Assembly: GCF_910593845.1 (NCBI RefSeq)
Contig: NZ_CAJVAS010000008.1
Location: forward strand, 1-64,000
Direction of reading: 5' to 3'
DNA length: 64,000 nucleotides
Origin: Paenibacillus solanacearum
GTDB taxonomy: Bacteria > Bacillota > Bacilli > Paenibacillales > NBRC-103111
Positions 36,001 through 44,877 of this stretch are shown in pieces; the stretch's first letter is position 1; the number at the start of each line of letters is the position of its first letter. The notes under the pieces are model-generated. The model saw only the letters and a program-made list of their open reading frames with translations. It had not been told where the DNA came from and searched no databases. Position numbers and translations under genes: made by a program.

Positions 36001-36878
36001 AGGACGCGCGGTATATTACTGCCATCGACAAGGCTTCCGTCATGCCGGAAGGGACCGTCACGTCCAGCGTTTACGATGTGCAGGCAGTGAAAGTGCAGCT
36101 TGCAAGCGGCCGCACCGATTATGTGATCAGTTCGCTGCATCCTGACGAGACGTTTATCGTCGATGGGAAGATTCGTTTTCAAGGCGCATTCGGCGTATAC
36201 TCGGAAAAAGACGGTCAGCCCGTGTTTACGTATGTGAACGACGGCGCATCGATCGGCAAAACCGACGGCACGTATACAAACGTAGGCGTAAGCCGTCTGC
36301 AAGGGACGATCGTCGACTTCACGAAGGAGCTGTCGAACGTCAACAAGCTCACCGTACAGCTCGATATGCAAGGCGTTGACCCCGCAAGCTTGGTCGGATC
36401 TTCGATTTATGCGGACAATGACGGAAAACGGAATGCGGTCTATACGATTCGCGGCGTACGTCCGCTTGGCGGCGGTTTATACGAATTCGACCTCGGCGAC
36501 ATAACGCTCATACGCGCCTATGCGGATGCGGCCGATTTGTCCAAAGGCTTCGTCTACGATGTTGCGGTGGGCAGCGCGTTTACGATTCCGCTCAGCCGAA
36601 CGGCATTGTATTTGTCCGACGTGCGCATCGTGGCGACGAAGACGGAGCTTGCCAAAAACGAAACCGTCGATCTGCAGGTGAAGGCTCTTCTGGCCGACGG
36701 CCGTCAGGTCGATTTGCGAGGGGATCATTTCAAATGGGAGAGCGACCGGCCGAATATTGCCGGCGTGAACGGCCAAAATCGCTTGAAAGCGCACAATACC
36801 GGGACGGCCACGATTTCAACGACGGTGGAGAGCGGCGGCGTGAAACGAACCGGATCGATCCGCATAACGGTAAAATAA
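33024..36878 (+). CDS. Large secreted heparinase II/III-like polysaccharide lyase with Ig-like C-terminus
   Basis: About 1284 residues. A signal peptide ends near AGSAAE. A beta-rich N-terminal domain (to about 180) is followed by an alpha/alpha-toroid region with NNGFHQSAVAMAAVVHD, then a heparinase II/III-type beta-sandwich containing GRSGGHGHRDALNIGLYG and NTISHNTVVVDKQ, where His and Tyr residues act in catalysis in this family. The last 90 residues look like a bacterial Ig-like (Big2) domain. Substrate could be an alginate-, heparin- or other uronic-acid polymer. A GTG three bases upstream is equally well placed after GGAGGAG. No S-layer homology domains are present. Confidence 0.85.
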   Translation: MIAKKRFLSIALCLLMIALMLTMTVPVAGSAAETEGEWIMPDTLVYRFGSSLTERTVSLVGDPKETPEVTAKPTGVKIDSTLEAASRTFEFDVPQTGTYAVKLGGMTATDGGTADVSIDGVVQGRYSFYSMNGQYPRPDLSVAQLELTAGRHTVTLTVTDKGNVIGGGTGTAMYPARLVLTDLDAVTNSKTRRTYYTEAKLAAARHNVQQYDWAAALRDGVVNKANTYASLGWEAIWNLVPTQAIPRSYNTNQLTGNFSPVSGDLKPYGNYPWKADPQREPWKIVDPASGYKFPTNDFAAYYRSGLDRHGSFDPKRADKSLLVNTLYPEKGPDWGVDDGYGWVDPATNMRYTFVAYYAHWFAWYGGTAMINDALNSLQSAYIYTGDDKYARAGAVLLSRIADVYPSMDTAEFSSAVYVNSHGGTGDGKVVGSIWETSLVKTFIGAYDAFFSAYDDPEVIAFLEAKGEQYDLPFKQSAAHLRRSIEDGILRQVQPGMLWDQIRGNNGFHQSAVAMAAVVHDTLPETKQWLDFVFRPGTFVNKVPRQVTGGNVLFSMVNDVDRDGHGNEAGPGYNRLWIGNYLTVADVLDGYDRYAAADLYENVKFRKMFQAMYPLIMLGKYTPSIGDSGTTGQPGIMVDKAQSIKAFERFGDPVYAQLAYMLNGNKTDGMHSDIYTADPNKVARDIEAVIRQHGPLDLASVQLTGYGFAGLRDGRVTGQTDTRRGLWMYYGRSGGHGHRDALNIGLYGFGLDLAPDLGYPEQANATDVNRFEWVQNTISHNTVVVDKQKQLAQWDGTPKHYDDSPMVKWIDVEAPEAYAQTSLYRRTTAMIQADDANSYAVDFFRVKGGRDHHFSFHAAEGPVTTEGLSFTAQPGGSYAGPDIEYGKRPASDSVTGSGYNGSGFHWLKNVQRDSAPSERFSVDYDVTDTWHVLPKEENIHMRLTMLGQVDEVALADGVPPQNKPGNPASVKYVVAHRSGSDLSSAFTSVLEPYKDARYITAIDKASVMPEGTVTSSVYDVQAVKVQLASGRTDYVISSLHPDETFIVDGKIRFQGAFGVYSEKDGQPVFTYVNDGASIGKTDGTYTNVGVSRLQGTIVDFTKELSNVNKLTVQLDMQGVDPASLVGSSIYADNDGKRNAVYTIRGVRPLGGGLYEFDLGDITLIRAYADAADLSKGFVYDVAVGSAFTIPLSRTALYLSDVRIVATKTELAKNETVDLQVKALLADGRQVDLRGDHFKWESDRPNIAGVNGQNRLKAHNTGTATISTTVESGGVKRTGSIRITVK

Positions 36879-36918
36879 CGACGGTAACATTAGAATCCGA
36901 CCGGATTTGAATGCCAAG

Positions 36919-37010
36919 AAGGAACGGCCATCTGAACTCATCCCCTCGTCCGTGTTTCTGGACATGGAGCAGCCTCCGGGGGTGAAGTTCCGCTGCGCGG
37001 TTCCTTTTTT
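36919..37010 (+). terminator. Probable terminator after the heparinase-like gene
   Basis: AAGGAAC at 36919-36925 can pair with GTTCCTT at 37000-37006, directly before a T-run; a shorter stem CCGC-TGC-GCGG lies just before the T-run. The long loop makes the assignment tentative. Confidence 0.4.
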
Positions 37011-37127
37011 CTTGTTCGATGCCGGGCCTCGATTCTTGCCGGCTCGTTTCAATAGATTTGAAGGAATCGCCTCAGCTTTGGCGAATAGTGACATCATATG
37101 GTTATTCGTACGGGAGGAGAGGAACAG

Positions 37128-38396
37128 ATGGAACAACTTCGCAACTGGGCAGGCAATTACCAATATAGCGCCTCGGAGCTTCACGTTCCGGCAACGGTAG
37201 AGCAGGTAAGTGAGCTGGTCGCTCGCAGCAGCCGGATCAAGGTGCTTGGCACGCGCCACTCGTTTAATGGAATCGCCGACTGTGCAGGCAGTCTGCTATC
37301 GCTTCAGAAGCTGAACCGGGTGATTGCATTGGATCGCTCGCGCCATCAGGTAACGTTCGAAGCCGGGGTCCGGTATGGGGAGCTGTGCGGGTATCTGCAT
37401 GGCAACGGGTATGCGCTGCACAATTTGGCGTCGCTGCCCCACATTACCGTGGCGGGAGCTTGCGCAACTGCAACACACGGTTCGGGTGACCGGAACGGCA
37501 ATCTGGCAACCGCGGTTCATGCGATGGAGATCGTGAAGGCAGACGGGGAAACGGTCGTCTTCTCGCGCGATCATTCGGATGGGCTCATGGATGGAGCGGC
37601 CGTTGCCCTCGGGGGGCTGGGCGTCGTCACCCAAATGACGTTAAACGTAGTCCCGCAATTTGAAATGAACCAGTACGTATACGAAAACCTGCCATTGGAA
37701 CAGCTAAAGCATCATTTGGACGACATATTTTCCAGCAGCTACAGCGTCAGCCTGTTTACCGACTGGAAGGGGCCTGCGTTCAATCAAGTATGGCTCAAGC
37801 GGACGTCAGCGGATGAGCATCGCGTTCCTTTGGATTCCGTATTTTTCGGTGCGACGCGGGCGACGGAGCGGCTTCACCCGGTGCCTGGAATGACTTCCGA
37901 GCATTGCAGCGAACAGCTCGGCGTTCCCGGACCTTGGTACGACCGGCTGCCTCATTTTCGCATGGATTTCACACCGAGCGCCGGAGATGAGCTGCAAAGC
38001 GAATATTTCGTAGCCCGTGAAGATGCGTACGACGCTTTATGCGCCCTCGAGCGGTTGAAGGACCGCATCGCCCCGCTCCTCCATGTGTCAGAAGTTCGCA
38101 CGATTGCGGCGGATCAGCTGTGGATGAGCCCCTGCTACAAGCAGGACTCGGTTGCGATCCATTTTACATGGAAAGCGGATGGGGACGGAGTCCGTCAACT
38201 GCTGCCGATCATGGAGGAGCAGCTTGCGCCGTTCCGCGTGCGTCCGCACTGGGGCAAATGGTTCGCCATGTCCCCCGCACAACTGCAATCGCGCTATGAG
38301 AAGCTGCCGGATTTTCAACGGCTAGCCCTTGCATGCGACCCCCACGGCAAATTTCGCAATGACTTTCTGAACAGCTACATCTTGGGTGAAGTATGA
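37128..38396 (+). CDS. Alditol/xylitol oxidase-like FAD-dependent oxidase
   Basis: A 422-residue enzyme of the VAO family. GTRHSFNGIAD carries the His (about residue 44) that links covalently to FAD in alditol oxidase, and SLPHITVAGACATATHGSG is the FAD-binding segment. The C-terminal half with WMSPCYKQDSVAIHFTW and HWGKWF matches the alditol oxidase/L-gulonolactone oxidase group. It oxidises sugar alcohols at C1 with O2, giving aldose and H2O2. AGAGG lies five bases before the ATG. It has a single-covalent FAD, unlike the bicovalent oxidase at 31442. Confidence 0.9.
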   Translation: MEQLRNWAGNYQYSASELHVPATVEQVSELVARSSRIKVLGTRHSFNGIADCAGSLLSLQKLNRVIALDRSRHQVTFEAGVRYGELCGYLHGNGYALHNLASLPHITVAGACATATHGSGDRNGNLATAVHAMEIVKADGETVVFSRDHSDGLMDGAAVALGGLGVVTQMTLNVVPQFEMNQYVYENLPLEQLKHHLDDIFSSSYSVSLFTDWKGPAFNQVWLKRTSADEHRVPLDSVFFGATRATERLHPVPGMTSEHCSEQLGVPGPWYDRLPHFRMDFTPSAGDELQSEYFVAREDAYDALCALERLKDRIAPLLHVSEVRTIAADQLWMSPCYKQDSVAIHFTWKADGDGVRQLLPIMEEQLAPFRVRPHWGKWFAMSPAQLQSRYEKLPDFQRLALACDPHGKFRNDFLNSYILGEV

Positions 38397-38432
38397 ATTG
38401 AAATGACAACCTGTCCGATGATGGAGGACCGT

Positions 38433-39227
38433 ATGAACGACAAGATCGCGACGCTGCTGCGAAACCATAGGATGGAAAATATTAGTTTGTTGAAAATGAT
38501 CGAAGCTTACGGTCCGGCGATTTCTTGCAGCGTCGTGGAACGGGGGGCGGAATGGGGCATGCTGCTGGCGCTGCCCACGAAACAATCCGCCTTCGATCTT
38601 GCCAAGTATCCAGGCACCGCATCGGTTATTTTCCTCTCCGGCTCGCATGCGCCGATCTTGAACGAGCTTCTGGATCAAGTCCCCCAAGACAAACCGCTTG
38701 TCTTCAAGGTTCAGCATCCGCTCTACAAAGCTTTAGTGGAAAGCAAGTTTCAAGTCAGCTCCGTCCGTTCGTTTATCTCTTATTCGTGTGCGGAACCGCT
38801 GACGGCTGCGGATGATGCAGAGGTGAGGGAAGAAGCGGCGGTTCACGATGAGCTGCTTCTGTTGTGGCGTCAGAACGGATATAGCGAGCAGGAGCTGCGC
38901 CGCATGTTCGCAGGCGGAGCGCGCTCCTTTACGTTGTATCGCGGCAGCATTCCGGTCAGCACCTGCATCGTCTTTTGCAATGATGATCCCGTATGGGAAG
39001 TCGGCGGCGTATTTATGTGCGAGGAACATCGAGGGAACGGATACGCGAAAAAGGTCGTCAGCCGAGCGATCAACAGCTTATTGCGGCGTAATCTTATACC
39101 GCGATATCAAGTCGTACACGATAATGCGGCATCGATCCATGTGGCCGAATCGCTCGGTTTGAAGAAAGCGGTCGTGTTGGAGCATTTGTTATATGCCCCT
39201 AACCATCAAGCAGGCCACCGGCAATAA
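38433..39227 (+). CDS. GNAT-family acetyltransferase with N-terminal extension
   Basis: A 264-residue protein. The C-terminal 130 residues form a GNAT domain of the FR47-like kind (VGGVFMCEEHRGNGYAKKVVSRAI for CoA binding, HDNAASIHVAESLGLKK). The first 120 residues form a second, degenerate GNAT-like half. Such double GNATs often acetylate small molecules; the substrate is unknown. The ATG at 38433 lies five bases after GGAGG and 36 bases after the alditol oxidase stop. Confidence 0.85.
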   Translation: MNDKIATLLRNHRMENISLLKMIEAYGPAISCSVVERGAEWGMLLALPTKQSAFDLAKYPGTASVIFLSGSHAPILNELLDQVPQDKPLVFKVQHPLYKALVESKFQVSSVRSFISYSCAEPLTAADDAEVREEAAVHDELLLLWRQNGYSEQELRRMFAGGARSFTLYRGSIPVSTCIVFCNDDPVWEVGGVFMCEEHRGNGYAKKVVSRAINSLLRRNLIPRYQVVHDNAASIHVAESLGLKKAVVLEHLLYAPNHQAGHRQ

Positions 39228-39315
39228 CGCGCGGCGGCCTGTTGTGTTGGATGGAATGATATCTAAGCCTGTGAATGGGAAACGGTGCGGATCGTACCGA
39301 AATTCCGGATGTATG

Positions 39316-40599
39316 TCAGTGAGCGGAATTGGCTTGAGCCCGCTGTTCGTCCAGCGCATTTTTCAGGCGAGCGACGACATCCGAATATTCGGCTTTCCCG
39401 ATAAGGTTGTTAAATTCTTGAGGGTCTTCCGCAATATGATACAGTTCCCCCGGTTCGTCATCGTACATATTCAGCTTCCATGTATCGGTACGAATCATGA
39501 AGCGGTTCTCCATCTGGGCAATGACTTCTGTGCGCCAATGATCGGGAGCAGCCTCGCTCTCTAACAGCGGCTTTAAGGAACGGCCGTGAAGATGTTCGGG
39601 AATGTCCAGTCCGGCCATATCGCATAAAGTCGGGAACAGATCCACATGGGCGGCAAGCTCATGGCGAACCCCCGGCTTCAATCGGGGATGCGAGAACATT
39701 AGCGGGACATGAACCGATGACTCGCGCATGACGAACTTGAAGTACATTCCGTGTTCCCCGAGCTGCTCCCCATGGTCCGATGTGAACACGATCAATGTAT
39801 CCTCCGTCATATTTTGCCGGTCAATCGCATCGACGACCATGCCGACAAATTGGTCCACCATCTCGACCAATCCATAATAACCGGCAAGCATCTGGCGTTT
39901 CTCCGCGTCCGTTAAGCGGCTCCACTCTTTCTGCCGATTCGTAATGAACGGGTGAGGAGGGGTTGCCGTTTCCGGCAGCTCGTCCGGCAGATTGAACTTG
40001 GAGGGGTCGAATTGATCGAAAAACGGCTTCGGCGGATAAAAAGGCGGATGCGGCTCGGGAAAGCCGACCCACAACTGGAACGTTTCTCCGTTGTCCGCTG
40101 CTTCCTCGATAAACTGTACGGCGCGTTCCGCAACCAGAAAGCCTTTATGCTGCTCCTTCGTTCTTGTACTCGGTCCTGCGGTTAGCCGCAATACGGCTTT
40201 TGAGTTCTCCCATGCGACAGCGCTCTTATCCTGCTCGGACAAAATGTCGTTCAAGTTCTGGGGACGCACCGTGTCGAAGCCGTGATCGAAGCCGCCTTTT
40301 TCCGGGACCGCAGTAATGTGGGCACTGCGATAGCCTGCAGTGTGAAGCTTATGAGCGATGGTCTCCAGTGGCTTGGCCGGCTTCGTTTCATTATCCGTCA
40401 CTCCGTGGGCGAATGGATACACGCCGGAGATCAAGCTGTGCCTTGCCGGGGAACAGATCGGGGCAGAGGTGAAAGCGCTTGTAAATTGAACGCTTCGTTC
40501 GGCCAGCCGATTGAGATTCGGCGTTTGCACATAAGGGTTTCCATTGCATTGCAATGCATCGTAACGAAGCTGATCGCAGATGATGACGACAATATTCAT
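39316..40599 (-). CDS. Type I sulfatase
   Basis: A 427-residue sulfatase of the alkaline phosphatase superfamily. The start contains IICDQLRYDAL (metal ligands), APICSPARHSLISG carries the C-x-P-x-R signature whose Cys is converted to formylglycine by FGE, and FTSDHGEQLGEHGMYFK supplies further metal ligands. There is no signal peptide, so it acts in the cytoplasm on imported sulfated sugars or choline-sulfate-like esters. GGGAGG precedes the ATG. No FGE gene lies in the window. Confidence 0.93.
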   Translation of the reverse strand: MNIVVIICDQLRYDALQCNGNPYVQTPNLNRLAERSVQFTSAFTSAPICSPARHSLISGVYPFAHGVTDNETKPAKPLETIAHKLHTAGYRSAHITAVPEKGGFDHGFDTVRPQNLNDILSEQDKSAVAWENSKAVLRLTAGPSTRTKEQHKGFLVAERAVQFIEEAADNGETFQLWVGFPEPHPPFYPPKPFFDQFDPSKFNLPDELPETATPPHPFITNRQKEWSRLTDAEKRQMLAGYYGLVEMVDQFVGMVVDAIDRQNMTEDTLIVFTSDHGEQLGEHGMYFKFVMRESSVHVPLMFSHPRLKPGVRHELAAHVDLFPTLCDMAGLDIPEHLHGRSLKPLLESEAAPDHWRTEVIAQMENRFMIRTDTWKLNMYDDEPGELYHIAEDPQEFNNLIGKAEYSDVVARLKNALDEQRAQANSAH

Positions 40600-40798
40600 G
40601 CGTTCCTCCCATATGTATGAATGAATTGCGCAAGCCTAAGGAAATATTAGGGATCTCCAGCTTTCTTCCATTATACGCGTCGTGGTTGTGAAAATATAGA
40701 AGGAAATGCGGCGGGTAGAGCATACCCATGACAAAAAAACGCCCTCTGTCACCTAAGAGAGCGTTTCTATTCATGTATGAATGCGTGCGTTATTTATA

Positions 40799-41497
40799 TT
40801 ATTTGATAAACACCCCGCCAAACGGGATGACCTCCCTGAGCACCCGTCGAATCAGGCTGTCGCTCTGCATGTGTTCGTCCAATGCCCTGTCGGGTTTGGA
40901 AGGCTGCAGCAGCACCTGCCCGGTACCGGTAAGCTCCCATTGGTAATTCATATATTGGCTCGCCAATGCGTTGCCGTATACGCAAGGCTTCAAAGTAATA
41001 TGCTGAGGATAGGCAACAAGACAGTTGATATCGACATAAAGCGGTTTCTCCGGATCTAGCTCTATCGGAACCAGCGCTCCGGTCGTCATTAGCCCCAATG
41101 TGCCCGGTCCCTGGAACCGCATCTTCACAAAATCGCGGGTCATCAGCGTATTTCGCACGGTTTGCACCTGCGTTCGGAAGGTCATTCCTTCCGTATAAAA
41201 CAGTACATGGCGAAATTCAAACAGCAAATCTTCGTCGGGCCGGATGGTCAGCGTCGTCATGGAATAGCCGGCAGGCAATCCAAGCATAAGCCGGGCGGGA
41301 CCGGAAATCTTTGATTGTATCATTCTTTTTTTTCGGTACATGCCGACCAGCTTCATCAATGAATCCTCGCGCTGATAGGACGATCCTTGGAAAGCCACGA
41401 TTTGATTCGGATGAAGAATATGCACCGCCTCATCGGGGGCAACGGTCAATGTCGCCAATTCCATCTTCTGTGCAGCTTGCTCAAACGAAATATCCAT
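40799..41497 (-). CDS. AIM24-family protein
   Basis: A 232-residue beta-rich protein of the AIM24/TIM14-like family (DUF124): HILHPNQIVAFQGSS near the start and MRFQGPGTLGLMTTGALVPIEL towards the end. The family forms beta-helical or bPH-like structures of unknown role. No signal peptide. It is co-oriented with the coiled-coil membrane gene at 41534, 36 bases apart, and probably shares its transcript. Confidence 0.85.
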   Translation of the reverse strand: MDISFEQAAQKMELATLTVAPDEAVHILHPNQIVAFQGSSYQREDSLMKLVGMYRKKRMIQSKISGPARLMLGLPAGYSMTTLTIRPDEDLLFEFRHVLFYTEGMTFRTQVQTVRNTLMTRDFVKMRFQGPGTLGLMTTGALVPIELDPEKPLYVDINCLVAYPQHITLKPCVYGNALASQYMNYQWELTGTGQVLLQPSKPDRALDEHMQSDSLIRRVLREVIPFGGVFIK

Positions 41498-41533
41498 AGG
41501 CTCTCACCACCATCTTGCCGCTGCTTTATATAT

Positions 41534-42022
41534 TCAGGACCGCAGATTCTCTCTAGCCCTGCGCCACACCATCCAACGGATGAAGCGTCCTGTCACGAAA
41601 TAACCGACTACCAGCAACGCTGCCGTGACGGCAAGCATAGTCAGCTTGCGCGTCCGCGCTTCCTTGTCCCGCGCTTGCTGTTCCATAGCCTGCAAACGCT
41701 GCTGGAGCTCGTCCTTTTGCGCCTGCAGCTGTTGATTTTGCGCGACGAGCTTCTCTTCCGTTTCTTTGGACTGCCGGATCGATTCGCTCAGCTTCTCATT
41801 TTGGAGTTCCAGCTGCAGCTTGGCAGCGTCATACTTCTTTTGAATCTCGTCCATTTGCTCGGGCAGCTGGTAAATGTTTTTGACCCGGTCGACGAAGCCG
41901 GCTTCGGCGGTGGACACGGATTGCAGCAGCAGCAGAAAAGCACAGAGCGTCACTACAGCGGCTCTTGCTGTTTTGGACATCAACCGACCGGCACTTCCCC
42001 GTAGGTTCTCACGGCTGTTCAC
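41534..42022 (-). CDS. Signal-bearing coiled-coil membrane protein
   Basis: A 162-residue protein with an N-terminal signal or anchor helix (AAVVTLCAFLLLLQSVSTAEAG), a central coiled coil of about 80 residues (repeated Gln/Glu/Lys heptads), and a C-terminal membrane helix LAVTAALLVVGYFVTG before a basic tail. The coiled coil would lie outside the membrane with the tail inside. The GTG at 42022 is chosen because GGGGGAGG is nine bases upstream. No family is recognised. It precedes the AIM24 gene in the same operon. Confidence 0.75.
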   Translation of the reverse strand: MNSRENLRGSAGRLMSKTARAAVVTLCAFLLLLQSVSTAEAGFVDRVKNIYQLPEQMDEIQKKYDAAKLQLELQNEKLSESIRQSKETEEKLVAQNQQLQAQKDELQQRLQAMEQQARDKEARTRKLTMLAVTAALLVVGYFVTGRFIRWMVWRRARENLRS

Positions 42023-42378
42023 GTTTCCTCGCCTCCCCCAATTCGACATTCTTCTCTATATTCTACTCTATCTGCGTTTGGAAGCCAAATAGAAATGACG
42101 CAAGCGCACGGACATAGCCAGGGAAGAGGGGAATATGTTTGAGGACCTGATCGAGCTGTATTGCACGCAAAAACGTTTGACGAAAGTCAATACATTACTA
42201 TATCATACAGGTACGATACAAGTTATACGTTTGTTACTCAGATAGCCATGACAGCAAGGATGGTAGCGGGGAGAACCCGGCTTTGGAACCGGAAAGGTCG
42301 CGTAAGCATCATGCGCTGCGAGTTCATTCCTCATTAAGCATAGGTATGATACATATATCATTTAAAGGAGGGCGTACA
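42023..42378. other. Intergenic region with an operator-like dyad and a tiny ORF
   Basis: This divergent gap separates the coiled-coil gene from the catabolic set. It holds a possible 36-residue ORF at 42135-42245 preceded by GAGGGG, with no recognised motif. The perfect dyad ATGATA-CATA-TATCAT lies at 42346-42361 and overlaps a TATGAT -10-like box, just before the ribosome site at 42365. It could be an operator for the following operon. Confidence 0.4.
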
Positions 42379-42483
42379 TTGGATCTGAATCGTCTCGTAA
42401 TTCACCCTATTGCCGAAGGTGGGACCGCAATGGACGGAACACAGATGGCGGATTGGCTGTCGAGGCAGGTGATGGGCCGATGA
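42379..42483 (+). CDS. Putative 34-residue small protein coupled to the oxidoreductase gene
   Basis: A TTG at 42379 follows AAAGGAGGG by about nine bases. The frame ends at TGA 42481-42483, which overlaps the ATG of the Gfo/Idh/MocA gene (ATGA). The peptide has no recognised motif. The oxidoreductase has only a weak ribosome site of its own, so this ORF may deliver ribosomes to it. Confidence 0.4.
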   Translation: MDLNRLVIHPIAEGGTAMDGTQMADWLSRQVMGR

Positions 42484-43505
42484 AACGTTGGGGAATTGCC
42501 GTTATCGGCTGCGGAGCCGTCAGTGAATTTCATTTGAACGCGATTCGCGAACTGGATAACGCCGAGCTGACCGGCGTCGCCAGCCGCAGCGAGGATCGGG
42601 CGCGCCAGACCGGGGAACGGGAACGCTGTGCTTGGACAACCGACTATTCGGAGCTGCTGCGGCATCCTGGAACGGATCTCGTTTGTTTGACCACGGGCAG
42701 CGGGTCCCACTACACCATCGGGCTAGATGTTCTGAATGCGGGAAAGCATCTTTGGGTGGAAAAGCCGCTCGCCATGACGGCCGAGCAAGCCGATCGCATG
42801 ATTCTTCTTGCCAAAGAGAAGGGCGTCACCCTCTCCGTCGTATCCCAGCGGCGGTTTGAAGCACAGCACAGGCTTGTAAAACGGGTTGTTTCCGAGGGGA
42901 AAATCGGCAAACTGATGCTGGTGGAAGTATCCTGTCCATACTTCCGCACCCAAGCGTATTACGATTCGTCGGCATGGCGCGGGACTATTGCCGAGGACGG
43001 GGGCGCGCTGATGAATCAGGGCATCCATTCGATCGATTTGATGCTGTGGCTGGGCGGGCCGGTTCAATCCGTTTACGGCAAGACAGAGACAATGTGCCAC
43101 GATATGGAGGCCGAGGATATAGGACTTGCGCTGCTTCGGTTTCGCAGCGGCGCGTTCGGCACGATCATGTCCTCAACCGGCATTCGTCCGGGCTTTGCGC
43201 CTTCGCTTCATTTGTATGGAGACAAGGGCACGATTAAATTGGAAGGAACCGCGATCACGCATTGGACCGTTCCAGGTATGGAACTGCCGGAATTGATCGA
43301 TACCGCGACCAGCGGGGGCGGGGTTGCGGATCCCCGGAACATCTCGATGCAGTATCACAAGCTGCAGCTCATGGAATTGCTGGCGGCTCTATCGGAAGGA
43401 AGAGAGCCTGCGGTAACCGGTGCAGATGGCAAAAGGGCCGTGCAGCTGATCGAAGCGATATACCGTTCGTCGCGCGCGGGCAGCGAAATCCAATGGGAGG
43501 AGTAG
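42480..43505 (+). CDS. Gfo/Idh/MocA-family oxidoreductase
   Basis: A 341-residue NAD(P)-dependent sugar dehydrogenase. The Rossmann motif is VIGCGAVSEFHLNAI, the EKP motif is in LWVEKPLAMT, and the substrate-side segment EDGGALMNQGIHSIDLMLWLGG carries the conserved D-x3-H. These enzymes oxidise inositols or C3 of glycosides, among others. It is followed five bases later by a ceramidase-fold hydrolase and then by an AraC regulator and sugar importer, so it probably processes the imported compound. Confidence 0.93.
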   Translation: MKRWGIAVIGCGAVSEFHLNAIRELDNAELTGVASRSEDRARQTGERERCAWTTDYSELLRHPGTDLVCLTTGSGSHYTIGLDVLNAGKHLWVEKPLAMTAEQADRMILLAKEKGVTLSVVSQRRFEAQHRLVKRVVSEGKIGKLMLVEVSCPYFRTQAYYDSSAWRGTIAEDGGALMNQGIHSIDLMLWLGGPVQSVYGKTETMCHDMEAEDIGLALLRFRSGAFGTIMSSTGIRPGFAPSLHLYGDKGTIKLEGTAITHWTVPGMELPELIDTATSGGGVADPRNISMQYHKLQLMELLAALSEGREPAVTGADGKRAVQLIEAIYRSSRAGSEIQWEE

Positions 43506-43510
43506 CTGCT

Positions 43511-44830
43511 ATGGGAAGAGACATTTGCCTGGGTACGGCGAAGGTGGACATTACCCCCGCGGATCCGTTGGAGCTGGCCGGTTTTGCGTCCCGGACAGGA
43601 AGCTTTGAAGGGATCAGCAGAAGGCTCTATGCACGGATATGGTTTTTTGAGCAGCATGGGGACAGCGGTGTGCGCAGGGCGCTGATCGTTCAAGCGGATC
43701 TCATCTGGTGGGGACCCGAAATCGTCCGGAGCTTGAAACAAAACTTGTTGGAGCGGTGGGGATTCGACCCTGCATCGGTCATCTTGCATGCGTCCCATAC
43801 CCACTCGGGGCCGCAGACGACCGGCATGTTTACCTCGTCTCTCGGAAAGCCGGATTCGGCGTATTTGAAGCAGCTGGAATGGCTTGTGTTAGACGGGGTG
43901 TCGGAAGCGCAGTCCAATTTGGAATCGGTGCAAGTGCACAGGGGTGTCGGGGATTGCCGCATCGGCGTGAACCGCCGCAAGCGGGTGGAGGAGACGATCA
44001 AGATGGCTCCGCATCCCGATGGACCTATGGATACGGAAGTAACCGTGTTCCGATTTCAGACCGGCGCCGGAGCGGCCAAGGGCGTGCTTTTCCATTATAC
44101 GTGTCACCCTACCGTGACGGCGGACAACTTCATTTCATCCGAATTTCCGGGTGTGGCGATGGAACAGGTGGAGGAGGCTTTGGCCGGCGGAGCGATCGCA
44201 TCCTACATGCAGGGCTGCTGCGGCGACATCAGACCTGCACTGGTTCGCGATGATGCATTTTACAGAGGCACCGATGAGGACGTGGAGCGGTTGGGCGGCG
44301 CGCTCTCGGAAGAAGTGCTTCGCGTGCTAGGCAGGCCGATGAAGCCGCTTGCTCCAACCGAGCTGGCATGGCGGAGCGATATTGTGCGCCTGCCGCTGCA
44401 GCCGATGCCGGAACGGGAGGAGCTGGAGACGCTCAAGGACGAGGAAGGGATTGTGGGACAGTGGAGCGCGCTGCTGCTTGATGAACCGTTCCGGTTATGC
44501 GACTTCGTACCGTTGGAACTGTCCGTGCTCCATATCGCAGACGGGCTGTCGTTCCTTGCCCTGGATGGCGAAGTGGTGATGGAATACGGGGATTTTGTGA
44601 AAAAGCGGTCCGGCGGTCGTATCTTGCCGCTTGCCTACAGCAACGGCATGGTCGGTTACATCCCTACTGCCCTGCAGGTTTCGGAAGGCGGTTATGAGGC
44701 GAAAGAATCGGTACGATACTTCGGTTTGCCTGCTCCGTTCGACGATTCGCTGGAAAAGCTGATTTGCGACGGATTGCTGCGATTGATCGGAACGGATGAT
44801 CCCAGAGCGTTCATGTACAACGGAGACTAG
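43511..44830 (+). CDS. Neutral/alkaline ceramidase-superfamily hydrolase
   Basis: A 439-residue cytoplasmic protein. It begins LGTAKVDITPADPLELAGF and has LHASHTHSGPQTTG (zinc-ligand histidines), HYTCHPT and QGCCGDIRP, all typical of the PF04734 ceramidase N-terminal domain. Real neutral ceramidases are about 650-780 residues and secreted; this shorter form lacks both the signal peptide and the C-terminal domain. Such short members lie in Firmicute sugar-catabolism clusters and may split an amide or ester in a glycan-derived compound (inference). GGGAGGAG precedes the ATG. Confidence 0.82.
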   Translation: MGRDICLGTAKVDITPADPLELAGFASRTGSFEGISRRLYARIWFFEQHGDSGVRRALIVQADLIWWGPEIVRSLKQNLLERWGFDPASVILHASHTHSGPQTTGMFTSSLGKPDSAYLKQLEWLVLDGVSEAQSNLESVQVHRGVGDCRIGVNRRKRVEETIKMAPHPDGPMDTEVTVFRFQTGAGAAKGVLFHYTCHPTVTADNFISSEFPGVAMEQVEEALAGGAIASYMQGCCGDIRPALVRDDAFYRGTDEDVERLGGALSEEVLRVLGRPMKPLAPTELAWRSDIVRLPLQPMPEREELETLKDEEGIVGQWSALLLDEPFRLCDFVPLELSVLHIADGLSFLALDGEVVMEYGDFVKKRSGGRILPLAYSNGMVGYIPTALQVSEGGYEAKESVRYFGLPAPFDDSLEKLICDGLLRLIGTDDPRAFMYNGD

Positions 44831-44877
44831 GCCATGCTCATGTAATGAAAGGATTGCATTGAATGGGAGGGAGAGAC

